Below, one piece after another: positions 42,470 to 52,221 of a stretch of 64,000 nucleotides of DNA. This DNA is from Plutella xylostella. Lineage: Eukaryota; Arthropoda; Insecta; Lepidoptera; Plutellidae. Position 1 is the stretch's first letter, and each line of letters starts with the position of its first letter. The notes below the pieces were generated by a model. It was not told where the DNA came from, did no database searches, and worked only from the letters and a program-made list of their open reading frames with translations. A program made the translations under genes and the position numbers. The stretch spans positions 8,742,001-8,806,000 of the forward strand of contig NC_063994.1 in the NCBI RefSeq assembly GCF_932276165.1. The letters run 5' to 3'.

Positions 42470-42736
42470 AAATTGGTGTGGGCTCAAGTGAAGGGGCATG
42501 TCGCAAGACACAACACAACCTACAAAATGGCGGAAGTTAAAAAACTACTACTAGAAGGTATAAAAAATGTTACTCCTGAGAAATGGCAAGCATGCATCAG
42601 CCACACAATAAAAGAGGAAGATAAGATGTGCACTCTCGACGATTTTATCGACAGAGTTACAGAATCTCTAATAATTAAAGTCAGCGATGCTGATGATGAA
42701 GATACTGATGATGATGATGATAATAGTGATGATTAG
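42470..42736 (+). pseudogene. IS630/Tc1-like transposase, C-terminal relic
   Basis: Encodes LVWAQVKGHVARHNTTYK, then VKKLLLEGIKNVTPEKWQ and a KEEDKMCTLDDFIDRVTES segment, ending in the acidic tail VSDADDEDTDDDDDNSDD. This is the last part of the DDE domain (the LVWAQVKG helix follows the third catalytic residue) and the tail of lepidopteran IS630-like transposases. No earlier part of the gene is next to it. Confidence 0.75.
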
Positions 42737-42759
42737 GTAGAGATTTTAATAAACAAATC

Positions 42760-43229
42760 CATCATCATCCATCCATCGTCATACCTATAGCAGTTCACTG
42801 CTGGACGTATTCCCACCCAAAGCACGCCACTGGATTGGACAGACTCTGCAGCTGGGTAGAAATAACTTCCAATCAGAGGTCAATAGAAGAATACAATTGG
42901 GCTGGGCAGCATTTGGCAAACTTCGTCAAGTCTTCTCGTCGCCCATACCACAAAATCTCAAGACGAAAGTCTTTGATCAGTGTGTCCTACCGGTTATGAC
43001 CTATGGGGCTAAAACGTGGACACTTACTGTGGGACTGGTTCACAAACTGAAGGTCACTCAGCGAGCTATGGAAAGAGCTATGCTTGGAGCTATGCTTGAA
43101 AGATCGCATCCGGAACGAAGTAATCTGACAGAGAACTAAAGTCACCGACATAGCTCACCGAGTTAGTAAGCTTAAGTGGCAATGGGCTGGTCACATCTGT
43201 CGAAGAACCGATGACCGATGGGTAAACGT
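42760..43229 (+). pseudogene. RTE-clade LINE, C-terminal RT fragment
   Basis: Encodes EVNRRIQLGWAAFGKLRQVF, LKTKVFDQCVLPVMTYGAKT, LVHKLKVTQRAMERAMLGAM and, after a frame break near 43120, RTKVTDIAHRVSKLKWQWAG then HICRRTDDRWVNV. This is the conserved end of RTE/BovB-type ORF2. A related fragment lies at 57060-57350 on the other strand. Confidence 0.83.
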
Positions 43230-43384
43230 GTTCTGCTGTCTTACTCCCAGCGATGAGTCGCTGACACAATTTCACCTGTATCGCTAATTTGGTACCACCA
43301 CCGCACATTTTAGACTCACAGTTTGCTGTGACGACACGCAAGCCAGTCAGTGCACACAATACAATTTTATAGAGCGACATCTCT

Positions 43385-43976
43385 TTTTTAGGGTTCCGTA
43401 GCCAAAATGGCAAAAACGGAACCCTTATAGTTTCGTCATGTCCGTCTGTCCGTCTGTCCGTCTGTCCGTCTGTCACAGCCGATTTACTCGGAAACTATAA
43501 GTACTACAGTGATGAAATTTGATGGGAATATGTGTTGTATGAACCGCTACAAAAATATGACACTAAATAGTAAAAAAAAGAATTGGGGGTGGGGCCCCCC
43601 ATACATGTAACTGAGGGATGAAATTTTTTTTTTCGATGTACATACCCGTGTGGGGTATCAATGGAAAGGTCTTTTAAAATGATATAAAGTTTTCTAAAAA
43701 ACATTTTTCTTAAAGTGAACGGTTTTCTAGATATCAGCTCTCAAAGTCGTAAAAAGTATGTCCCCCCCCCTCTATTTTTATAACTACGGGGTATAAAATT
43801 CTAAAAAAAATAGAGGTGATGCATGCTAATTAACTCTTTCAACGATTTTTGGTTTGATCAAAGTATCTCTTATAGTTTTTGAGATAGGTTGATTTAACTG
43901 TAATTTTGGTTAAGTTATTGTGCTTACTACGGAACCCTTTGTGCGCGAGCCCGACTCGCACTTGGCCGGTTTTTTT
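43385..43976. repeat. High-copy lepidopteran repeat (GGTTCCGTAG... GCCGGTTTT)
   Basis: Starts TTTAGGGTTCCGTAGCCAAA, has a (GTCCGTCT)n array at 43440-43473, and ends TACGGAACCC, GCGAGCCCGACTCGCACTTG and GCCGGTTTTTTTT. GGGTTCCGTA and TACGGAACCC are inverted at the two ends. It is a familiar dispersed repeat in moth genomes without coding capacity. The open frames in it are not genes. Confidence 0.65.
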
Positions 43977-44309
43977 TACCTCTATTCAAATACGAACGCA
44001 ACATCGCCCTGACATCGGCGCGGCTACCGTTTCAAAAATAATTACTAGTTGTTTTTAGATATATTTTCTACGACAGCGATAATTATATAAGATAATTGAG
44101 ATTATCTTTAATTGTATTTTTCACTGTTTGTAATATATTTAGGTAGGTACGGTAATTATTTCTCACCGTAGGTAAATCCCCTTTTAATTTGGAGCGCCGC
44201 ACTTAATAAAATGGATACAGGGACTAAAAAAAATATATTATAGTCTCAGATGTCCAGACTCGTATTGAAAAAGTGCCCAGCCCAAAAAGGTTTGTGATCT
44301 CTGATTTGT
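43977..44309. other. Unassigned sequence before Gypsy RNase H
   Basis: AT-rich; no recognised gene or repeat end. Confidence 0.4.
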
Positions 44310-44684
44310 CTAAAATTGATAACTGTCAGAATTCCGTAAGATTACTAATAACAGTGTAGCTTCTCTTACTTCTTCTAATTTTACTGCCGGTGAAGACATT
44401 TCAATAGATGCCAAAAGAAACGACTCTTCTCTGTCCTCTTGTGGAGCATTCTTTACATTTGTTGTATTAAGTAGTCGAGACAATGGATCAGCAATATTAT
44501 TCTTTCCCGGTTTGTATACTACTTTGAAAGTGAATGCTTGAAGTCGAAGAACCCATCGTTGGATTCTCGCACTGGGTTTTGAATTGGTGGAGTAAATTAT
44601 TTCCAATGGTTTGTGGTCTGATATCACCGTGAATTCTTTACCCATTAGGTACATATAAAGATTTTCACATGCCCATACTATTGC
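44310..44684 (-). pseudogene. Gypsy RNase H, C-terminal piece
   Basis: The minus strand encodes AIVWACENLYMYLMGKEFTV, ISDHKPLEIIYS, IQRWVLRLQAFTFKVVYKPG and NNIADPLSRL, the RNase H part of a Gypsy polyprotein. The first half of the same domain is at 51150-51275. Shared bases CTATTGC at 44678-44684 and 51149-51155 mark where the Gypsy gene was opened. Confidence 0.85.
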
Positions 44685-44696
44685 AGATGAAAGCGA
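44685..44696. other. 12-base Copia-leader-like sequence outside the Copia 3' LTR
   Basis: AGATGAAAGCGA directly precedes the left Copia LTR. The same phrase (TGATGAAAACGA) stands inside the element next to the 5' LTR at 49548-49559, and AGAAAGCGA next to the partial LTR at 51545. Confidence 0.6.
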
Positions 44697-44871
44697 TGGT
44701 GGAAACTATTTATTTAAATGGATTTTGCAAATTAAAAGATGGAGCGTGCAGCGTGAATTTTATTTATTTCTATATAACCATAGAGTAGAGGCACAGATTA
44801 TAAAAAGGTTACAGACCACAAATGCGCTACCTTATTCTGAGACATACAAAAATCTTTGTTGCATTTTAACA
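44697..44871 (-). repeat. Copia 3' LTR with adjoining polypurine tract
   Basis: 175 bp. On the minus strand GGGGGGGGA at 44872-44880 directly precedes it and serves as the polypurine tract. Confidence 0.9.
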
Positions 44872-45295
44872 TCCCCCCCCAACAAATATTTTCCTACAAT
44901 CATACAATGCTGTATTTATGACGCAAAATAACAGTAAATCTTATTCTTAACTAATCTCTTGTGACTATATAAATTATATAAAGCATGAGTACGCACTAAA
45001 CCTTCTCTACTTAAGAAACACAAAATATTTTAATAACTTACTTGACATAAGTACTAATACTTCTAGCTTACCTACCTACTTTAAACACAAAAGGTTAAAT
45101 TTAGTAGTTAACTACCGAACAAGCTCAGTTATACAAAGTTTACTAACATAAATCCTAAGTCTACATTATGCCTTAACATTACTTTATTTTTCTGACATAT
45201 TTGTGTCTTTAAATTTACCAAAGAACAAAAAACGTTTAATTAATCTTAACAGTAATGCCTTAAACTTTTACACTGCCCGATACCTTAGCTGACTT
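44872..45295 (-). other. Copia 3' untranslated region
   Basis: AT-rich sequence between the RNase H stop and the 3' LTR; holds the polypurine tract. Confidence 0.6.
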
Positions 45296-47113
45296 TTAAT
45301 CTATAACAGAAAACAGAATTTTGTTAAATTTTTCAAAGAGATTTTTTCCTAATGGTTTTGTTAACAAATCTGCTAAGTTATCATTTGTTTTAATGTATTC
45401 AAGGGAGATACACTTTTCATTAATTTTATCAACAATGAAGTGATATCTGGTATCCAGATGTTTTAATCTTTTCATATTTTCACTGTTGTATGCTAACTTT
45501 ATTACTGACTGGTTATCCTCATAGATAATCACTTGATCGCTGATAATATCAAAATCATTTAGTAAATGTTTCAACCAACAAGCTTCTGCTATGGCTATGC
45601 TTAAAGCAATATACTCTGATTCTGTGGATGACAGTGATACACATAATTGTTTCTTACAACACCAAACTACAATACAGTTAAACATCTTAAAGAAATATCC
45701 TGTCGTTGACTTTCTATCCGAAGTGTCTCCGGACCAATCCGCATCAACAAAACCCAGCAATCCATTGTCTGTGTCTGCGCTACCGTATACCAAAGCATAA
45801 TTCAAAGTACCTTTTATGTACCGCAGTACACGTTTTAAACTTTTATATAGCATGATACTTGCACAGTGCTGATACCTGCTAAGGAAACTAACAGACACAC
45901 ATAAGTCTGGTCTTGTGCCACAAACTGCATACATTAAACTTCCTATTAGTTGTCTACACTTTTTCTCAATTTCAGAACTTTCTGAAACATCTCTTTTTAA
46001 AACTTCAAATTTAAAGTTTTGATCTATAGGAGTACTCATAGGTTTGCAGTTTGACATATTAAAACGCTCTAGAACTTTAGTTAAGTATTTACTTTGACTA
46101 ATTATAATTTTATCTTTTTCTTGAACAATGTCAATACCTAAAAAACTTTTAGCTAATCTTAAATCCTTCATTTTGAAGGACATACACAGATTTCTTTTAA
46201 AAACTTCTAAATCACTGTTTTTAGTGCTAAATATCAGTATGTCATCGACATATAACAGTAAATAGGTCTTACATTCACCTTGTTTTCTAGAATATAAACA
46301 GTGATCACTTTTTGACTTGGTAAAACCTTCCTTTATCATGAAGTTATAAATTTTTTTATTCCAGTACTTAGGAGATTTTTTTAACCCGTACAACGATTTG
46401 TTGAGTTTACAGATTTCACCAGAAGGTAGTTTTAGATACACTGTTTCATCTATATCACCGTGTAAAAAGGCACCTACTACATCCATTTGATGCACTGATA
46501 GTCCTAATTTATGTGCTACAGCCATAAATACCCTAAATGTTGGCAATCTAGCAACTGGTGAATAAACCTCTAGGTCACAATCATCCTGTTCAAAACCTCT
46601 TGCTACTAGCCTAGCTTTGTAAACCTTTTGATCTCCGACCTCTTTAACTTTAAAAACCCATTTACTTGAGATAACTTTGTTACCGTCTGGGACATCGTCT
46701 ACTATAGTCCATGTATTATTTTCATTTAATGTATCCATCTCTGTTTTCATAGCATCCTTCCAATTTTCTTTAGCATCTGAAGTCAGAGCTTCTTCAATGG
46801 TGAGTGGTTCCACGGACGTTGTGAGGAAATTAGTTTCATAATCCTTTAAATATTGAGGTTTTTTTATAGTCCGCTTGCTTCTCCTTAGGTTTGATTCTGG
46901 TATTCCTTCATCTACATCTTCTGTTGTTATTTCTTCAACTTCTAGGTTTTGCCTATCGACCATTTCTGACACTGCCCTGTCTGGTGTACTATATCCATCG
47001 AGCTCTTCTTCACTTGATTCTTTCTCTTCTGTAGATGTCATTTCTTCTTCAGATACTATATTTTCCTCATTTATTGTCGGCATCTGTTGTTCTTCAGAGA
47101 ATTGTAAAATCAT
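45296..47113 (-). CDS. Copia reverse transcriptase-RNase H
   Basis: About 605 codons. An acidic linker (EEEMTSTEEKESSEEELDGY) leads to the RT: WKDAMKTEMDTLNENNTWT, KARLVARGFEQ, VHQMDVVGAFLHGDIDE (first Asp), KSLYGLKKSPKYW and catalytic LLLYVDDILIF (about residue 291). Then DIVQEKDKIIISQSKY and GSLMYAVCGTRPDL follow. RNase H: GFVDADWSGDTSDRKSTTGY, LSSTESEYIALS, YEDNQSVIKLA and HLDTRYHFI. It copies element RNA into DNA inside particles. The frame is offset by one from the integrase frame (overlap 47094-47113), so the polyprotein is interrupted here. Confidence 0.92.
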   Translation of the reverse strand: MILQFSEEQQMPTINEENIVSEEEMTSTEEKESSEEELDGYSTPDRAVSEMVDRQNLEVEEITTEDVDEGIPESNLRRSKRTIKKPQYLKDYETNFLTTSVEPLTIEEALTSDAKENWKDAMKTEMDTLNENNTWTIVDDVPDGNKVISSKWVFKVKEVGDQKVYKARLVARGFEQDDCDLEVYSPVARLPTFRVFMAVAHKLGLSVHQMDVVGAFLHGDIDETVYLKLPSGEICKLNKSLYGLKKSPKYWNKKIYNFMIKEGFTKSKSDHCLYSRKQGECKTYLLLYVDDILIFSTKNSDLEVFKRNLCMSFKMKDLRLAKSFLGIDIVQEKDKIIISQSKYLTKVLERFNMSNCKPMSTPIDQNFKFEVLKRDVSESSEIEKKCRQLIGSLMYAVCGTRPDLCVSVSFLSRYQHCASIMLYKSLKRVLRYIKGTLNYALVYGSADTDNGLLGFVDADWSGDTSDRKSTTGYFFKMFNCIVVWCCKKQLCVSLSSTESEYIALSIAIAEACWLKHLLNDFDIISDQVIIYEDNQSVIKLAYNSENMKRLKHLDTRYHFIVDKINEKCISLEYIKTNDNLADLLTKPLGKNLFEKFNKILFSVID

Positions 47114-48775
47114 TACCTATAGTTTGATTTGTAGAGGTAGAAGCTTCAATAACCTGATCACCGTTACCTACTATTGGACGTGACTTCTCACTACTCATTT
47201 CTTTCATAAAAGTTACTTCTCTTTTAATCAAAACATCATTTTTGTTGGGAAAATAGATTCTATATCCCTTAGTTGTTTCTCCATAACCTACAAAGAAACC
47301 TATCTCTGCTTTACTATCCCATTTGGTTCGTTTTTGATTTGGGATGTGAACCCCGACTTTACACCCGAAAGTTTTTAAGTTATTTAAATCAAACTTATTT
47401 GTTTTGAACCATAACTCATAAGGGGTAACATTTTTTATTCTACTTTTACCTGTTCTATTTATAACGAACACTGCTGTGTTAACAGCTTCTGCCCAAAGGG
47501 ACTTGTTTAAGCCGCTTGACAGTAAAATACTCCTAGCCGCTTCTGTTGTTGTTCTCATTTCTCTTTCAATACAACCATTTTGCTGTGGGGTGTAGGGAAC
47601 ACTTGTTTGATGAATAATACCTAAGTTATCCAACAACATTTTCATACTTTTATTTAAGAACTCTAACCCACAGTCAGACCTTATAACCTCAACTTTGTAC
47701 TCAAGATTTTTTGTAACAAAATTAAGAAAAATCCTAACTTTTTCAATGGTTTCTGACTTATTTTTAAGAAAATATACTGTTTTATACTTTGTATAGTCAT
47801 CTTTAATAAGTAGGTAATATCTGGCACCACCTAATGATGTTGATTCCATTGGCCCACAAAGATCCATATGTAAAAGTTGCCCAGGTCTCTCCGCCCTAAC
47901 TTGACTTAATGGAAATGGTTGTTTGTGTAACTTGCCCTTAAGACACGACTCACATGTTACTTCCCTACCACTGTTTAAATCACAATCAATGTTAGACCTT
48001 TTCAACATTGATTTCACTTGTTCAATGTCCTGATGACACATTTTTTCATGCCAATCCATTAAATTATCACTGCACTTACCAACACATGCATTTTCAAAAC
48101 TTATAAACCTGAATTTCATGACAAATAGATTATTTTCTCGATAGGCTAATGCACATACACTTCCTTGTTTATTTTTTGTGAAAATACAGTTTTGTTTATT
48201 TATGGTCACATTATAACCCCTGTCTGTTGCTGAACTTGCTGAAAATAAATTCGTTTTTATTTCAGGAACATGCAATACATTATTTAATGTTGTATGAATC
48301 CAAACTTTACCGTTGTATGCCTCCAATGTAATGCTACCTAACCCTACTGCATGTATGATTTTACCATCACCTACAATAATAGATTTAGGGTTTTCTAACT
48401 TTTTATATTCTGAGAATAAGTTGATGTTATGGCACATGTGCTCTGAGGCACCACTGTCCATGATCCACAAATCATTAGTAGTTTGACTGCTCAAAGCAGA
48501 CGGCAGCACAGACACAGGAAATGCATTACCAGAGTTTACATAGCTTTTACCACTAAAATTACTGTTATTACTTTTGTTTTTAAACCAACATTTTTTTAAA
48601 TTATGATTAGACTTTTTGCAGTGAGAACAATACTTGCTGTTATTAGCATTATTATTAATATTATTACTAACATTACCTGACCTGCAATCTTTCTTGTAGT
48701 GTCCTATTTTACCACACTTGAAGCATTTCCGTCCCTTGAATGCCGCAAACGCTGTAACCTCTTGAAGCGCTGCTC
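47094..48775 (-). CDS. Copia protease and integrase
   Basis: From the right: CCHC knuckle CFKCGKIGHYKKDC, protease DSGASEHMCH (catalytic DSG), GAG-pre-integrase (LMDWHEKMCHQDIEQVKSML then CESCLKGKLHKQPF), and the integrase core: LLHMDLCGPM (Asp, about residue 218 of the 48515 frame), VIRSDCGLEFLN (Asp; Cys and Leu replace the usual Asn and Gly after it) and YTPQQNGCIEREMRT (Glu). The C-terminal EAVNTAVFVINRTG and PYELWF follow. The frame is broken from gag by a 20-base deletion near 48775 and ends in a frame shift at 47094. Confidence 0.9.
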
Positions 48776-49336
48776 CTCAATCAGAAGCCTCGCAGTGAGC
48801 TCCTCGAGGGTACGCTTGTCTGCAGGTACTGATTCCCACGCAGACACGAAGTGTTGGTATTGAACTGGTAAGGACGAGGTTATCTTAGTTATAGCCATGC
48901 TGTCGCTGACCTCTGCGTTTATGTTTCGAAGCTTACATAGGATTCCTTCGAATCTACTCAAATATTGGGACATGCTATCATTTTCTTCATATCTCATGGC
49001 GAAGAACTTTTGTTGGAGAATGTGGACTGACAGCTCTCCTTTTTGCTCAAATATAGTCAGCAATTTGCTCCATATTTCACATGCAGATTGACAATTGGAG
49101 ATTTGGGGAATTATTTTTTCAGATACATGCATTACAATTAAATTTTGAGCTTTAGCGTCCTTTACCTCCCACTTTTCTATCTCCGATTTATCCTCTGGCG
49201 GCTTAAGTGTGCCATCCACGATGTCGAGGAGACCCGCCGCCCTCAGCATGACCTTGATCTTGAAATGCCACGCGGTCCATCCCTCCGCGCCTTCTAGAAG
49301 TTGTCGGCGATCGATGCTCAACCCTGCCGCTTCCAT
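48704..49336 (-). CDS. Copia Gag, C-terminus shifted
   Basis: ATG at 49336. The first about 187 residues are a Copia UBN2-type Gag (LLEGAEGWTAWHFKIKVMLR, EIWSKLLTIFEQKGELSVHI, FVSAWESVPADKRTLEELTA). After EEQRF the frame differs from the second copy (51889-52140), which reads NSRKEEEEVTGF and then the zinc knuckle. A 20-base deletion here throws the last 24 codons into a wrong frame, so the knuckle is lost from this product. Confidence 0.88.
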   Translation of the reverse strand: MEAAGLSIDRRQLLEGAEGWTAWHFKIKVMLRAAGLLDIVDGTLKPPEDKSEIEKWEVKDAKAQNLIVMHVSEKIIPQISNCQSACEIWSKLLTIFEQKGELSVHILQQKFFAMRYEENDSMSQYLSRFEGILCKLRNINAEVSDSMAITKITSSLPVQYQHFVSAWESVPADKRTLEELTARLLIEEQRFKRLQRLRHSRDGNASSVVK

Positions 49337-49559
49337 TTTTCTTGATGAAGACTCGACGATTGGATCGCTTTACCACGTCCTTGCCTCCGCCTTCGATGGA
49401 CCTTTACCGGCCCACGCCACGCTGTCGCGTTCGCCTTTGACCTTGACCGGCCACAAGATTTTTCGCCACTTGACCGCAGCAATCCTTCAAACAAAATAGT
49501 TTCCACACGATCCACTGGTGAAGGCAGAAGGTCCTGGGCCCATAACCTGATGAAAACGA
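49337..49559 (-). other. Copia leader with primer-binding site
   Basis: On the minus strand AGGTTATGGGCCCAG (49534-49548) lies 11 bases inside the 5' LTR. It resembles the Copia-type priming site that pairs with an internal part of initiator tRNA-Met. The remainder is leader. Confidence 0.65.
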
Positions 49560-49734
49560 TGGTGGAAACTATTTATTTAAATGGATTTTGGAAATTAAAA
49601 GATGGAGCGTGCAGCGTGAATTTTATTTATTTCTATATAACCATAGAGTAGAGGCACAGATTATAAAAAGGTTACAGACCACAAATGCGCTACCTTATTC
49701 TGAGACATACAAAAATCTTTGTTGCATTTTAACA
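49560..49734 (-). repeat. Copia 5' LTR
   Basis: 175 bp; starts TGGTGGAAAC and ends TTTTAACA on the plus strand. Confidence 0.92.
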
Positions 49735-51154
49735 ATAGGGAATATGCAAGTGGCTCAAATAAAGATCAAATATTATTTATAATAAACTTTGTTATTTCAT
49801 AACTACGCCTCCATCAATATTTTTGAATATAATTTATTTTTGAGCAAGTAAATGAAGTTGTAAAGTACAAAAAAACTTCGGTAAATTCTAACTTCAGAGA
49901 AACGTCACCCATTTTTATAGGGCGGATGTGACGTCAAAATTCTTTATATATCAATCTCAGAATAATAACTTCTTTGCGTTTACGGCGGAAGTTAAATAAA
50001 TGTCAAGTGTAAACAAAGAAATGTTAATGTCACAGAGTGTTTGTGATGCTCGTTGTGATCAGATACGATGGATCACATAAAAAATCTTCCAATAGATCCT
50101 AGCCTCCTATAACCTCTCCACTTCTTGTTTGATATGCTTGTTTATTTGCAAAATTTAGGACTTTTTAGATTTTTTGTTGGTAGTGTATGGGCTGCCACTA
50201 GTTGTTCTATTGTAATGAGGCGTAAACAGCCATTCGCTAGTCAACGAGCCACTCAAATATGCTCCATATTGCAACACAATAAAATTAAATTTGTATTGTA
50301 AGTATTATGACATGAACATGACACAAGTTGCTCTTTCTACTTTTAGGTTATAATGGCAGTCGTTAGTATATTTCAAAAGTTGTTATTTTTTTCTAAATTA
50401 AGTTATGGAAGAATTCTCGTAATCAGAAGAACTGGACACATTAAATTTATTACGCAGTATGAACGAGTAAACTGTGGCCAGCTGCGGAAAAGGACAGCAA
50501 AGACTATTGAAAAGCCAGTTGATATGCACAAAGGTTCCACTCGAGAGAGCCAGGTGCAGGTACTTACACCCCCACAGAGAATAGAATAGAATGACCCACT
50601 AACCCTAGTCTCTCTTACTGAGAACCAAAGTTACAGTAAGTATTTACATACAATACAAATATTACTTTATATTTATATTGCCATAATAGCGTAATATTGT
50701 GTGCAAAGGTCCTCTGGTTTGCACGCTCCCATTTCAAAAGAGTTACTAGTAGCTATTTACGAGCTCCCATTACAAAACAGCCACTGGTCACACTTTATTA
50801 CCATTACAAAACAGCCACTGATCACACTTTATACACTCCCTTTTTCGTTTGTTACCATGACAACATTGGTTTGTTGAAAATACAAAAGTACTCTGTGATT
50901 ACTTGATTAGGTAAAAAATCTATGCCGACTGACGGGACTCATTATTCTGAGCCGTGAAATTAAAAGATTATGACGTCACACCAGCCCTCCATCCTGACGG
51001 GAATTTCAAAGTGGTCGTGATGGTTGTAATTTTTTTAACTTTCTTTAAAATACCTTAAATTACTTATTTTGGTGTTGAATTTTTTTTACTATAGTAAAGT
51101 GATGTAAAACTATCCAATAAAAGTATTTAAAAAAATTATGCATATTCCCTATTG
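49733..51154. repeat. 1.4 kb segment bounded by 16 bp perfect inverted repeats
   Basis: CAATAGGGAATATGCA at 49733-49748 is the exact reverse complement of 51139-51154. The left copy overlaps the Copia LTR end and the right copy overlaps the Gypsy edge. The interior shows no recognised gene, only a tandem pair of about 34 bp (CATTACAAAACAGCCACTG) at 50768-50835 and small open frames. Whether it is a DNA element or an inversion scar is unsettled. Confidence 0.6.
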
Positions 51155-51275
51155 CCAATGCCTCCTTTTCAGTTTGGGAGTATCTTTGTTCTGTAGGTGT
51201 CAATGCTTTGCTGACATATTTTATGGCTATTGGTTGTCTCTTGCCATCAACATTCTGATACTGAGTGAGCACGGC
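51150..51275 (-). pseudogene. Gypsy RT/RNase H junction piece
   Basis: Encodes AVLTQYQNVDGKRQPIAIKY and VSKALTPTEQRYSQTEKEAL, the start of Gypsy RNase H; its continuation AIVWACENL is at 44684. At 51275/51276 it is fused without spacer to the Copia gag start. Confidence 0.85.
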
Positions 51276-51640
51276 ATCTTGAAATGTCACGCAGTCCATC
51301 CCTCCACGCTTTCTAGAAGTTGTCGGCGATCGATGCTCAACCCTGCCGCTTCCATTTTTCTTGATTTGATGAAGACTCGACGATTGTATCGCTTTACCAC
51401 GTCCTTGCCTCCGCCTTCGATGAAACTTTTCAGGCCCACACCACGCTGTCGCCACTCGACCGCAGCAATCCTTCAAATAAATAGTTCCTACACGATCTAC
51501 TGGTGAAGGCGGAAGGTCCTGGGCCCATAACCTGAAGAAAGCGATGGCGGAAACTATTTATTTTATATAGGATGTTGAAATTAAAGATGGAGCGTGCAAC
51601 AGGAATTTTTATTTTATTCCGTCCCTCGAAACTCCCTAAG
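51276..51640 (-). mobile_element. Copia fragment: partial LTR, leader and gag start
   Basis: The minus strand carries a diverged LTR end (from 51545 rightward), a leader with the same GGTTATGGGCCCAG site, and ATG with MEAAGLSIDRRQLLESVEGW, then a stop in place of Trp and HFK. It stops at the Gypsy junction. It is more diverged than the complete copy at 44697-49734. Confidence 0.8.
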
Positions 51641-51888
51641 ACTTTTTTTTTTTTGTATGGACTTCCCATAGACTTCGTATCGTGAATGCGTATCGTGACG
51701 AGTTCAGATCGAATGTGAAAATTCTACAGGCCTCTTTCAGAGGATTCTTTCCGTTCATTTGTTTTCAGTTTCCGCCGACCGCCACCAGGCGGCGCGGCGG
51801 TCGCGGCGCTGCAGTCGCGAACACTAAGATAACCTTGTCTTTACCAGTTTAATACGTCTAATAATACGTCTAGTTTAATACGTTTAAT
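51641..51888. other. Unassigned, with short tandem filler at the Copia edge
   Basis: 51848-51888 holds four TAATACGTCT/TTTAATACG-type units of 10-14 bases abutting the Copia fragment. The rest is GC-rich around 51770-51810 and unrecognised. Confidence 0.45.
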
Positions 51889-52221
51889 ATGTCTGCGTGG
51901 GAATCAGTACCTGCGGACATGCGTACCCTCGAGGAGCTCACTGCGAGGCTTCTGATTGACGAGCAGCGCTTCAATTCAAGGAAGGAGGAAGAAGAGGTTA
52001 CAGGGTTTGCGACATTCAAGGGACGGAAATGTTTCAAGTGTGGTAAAATAGGACACTACAAGATAGATTGCAGGTCAGTTAATGTTAGTAATAATATTAA
52101 CAATAATGTTAATAACAGTAGGAATTGTACTCACTGCTAAAAGTCAAATCATAATTTTTTTTAAAAATTGGTTTAAAAACAAAAGTAACAGGAATTTTAG
52201 TGGTAAAAGCTATGTGAACTC
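51889..52221 (+). pseudogene. Copia gag fragment (copy 2), left part
   Basis: Encodes MSAWESVPADMRTLEELTAR, EEQRF-like DEQRFNSRKEEEEVTGFATF and the knuckle CFKCGKIGHYKIDC, then degenerates (stops at 52138 and beyond) to KSYVNS. The gag frame is intact where the complete copy has its 20-base deletion. It is cut at 52221 by LINE F and continues at 58724-58987. Confidence 0.85.

Larger units (their letters stand above)
44697..49734 (-). mobile_element. Copia LTR retrotransposon, complete (5038 bp)
   Basis: 175 bp LTRs at 44697-44871 and 49560-49734 differ by very few bases (for example TTTTGC against TTTTGG near the left end). Both start TG and end CA on the plus strand. The coding order on the minus strand is gag, protease-integrase, RT-RNase H, as in Ty1/Copia. 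No simple 5 bp target duplication flanks it; the left flank looks like Copia leader. Two frame breaks disable the polyprotein. Confidence 0.92.

Noticed and set aside
43440..43473. CRISPR-like array from repeated GTCCGTCT units
   Set aside because: Simple 8 bp tandem microsatellite without spacers, inside a eukaryotic dispersed repeat.
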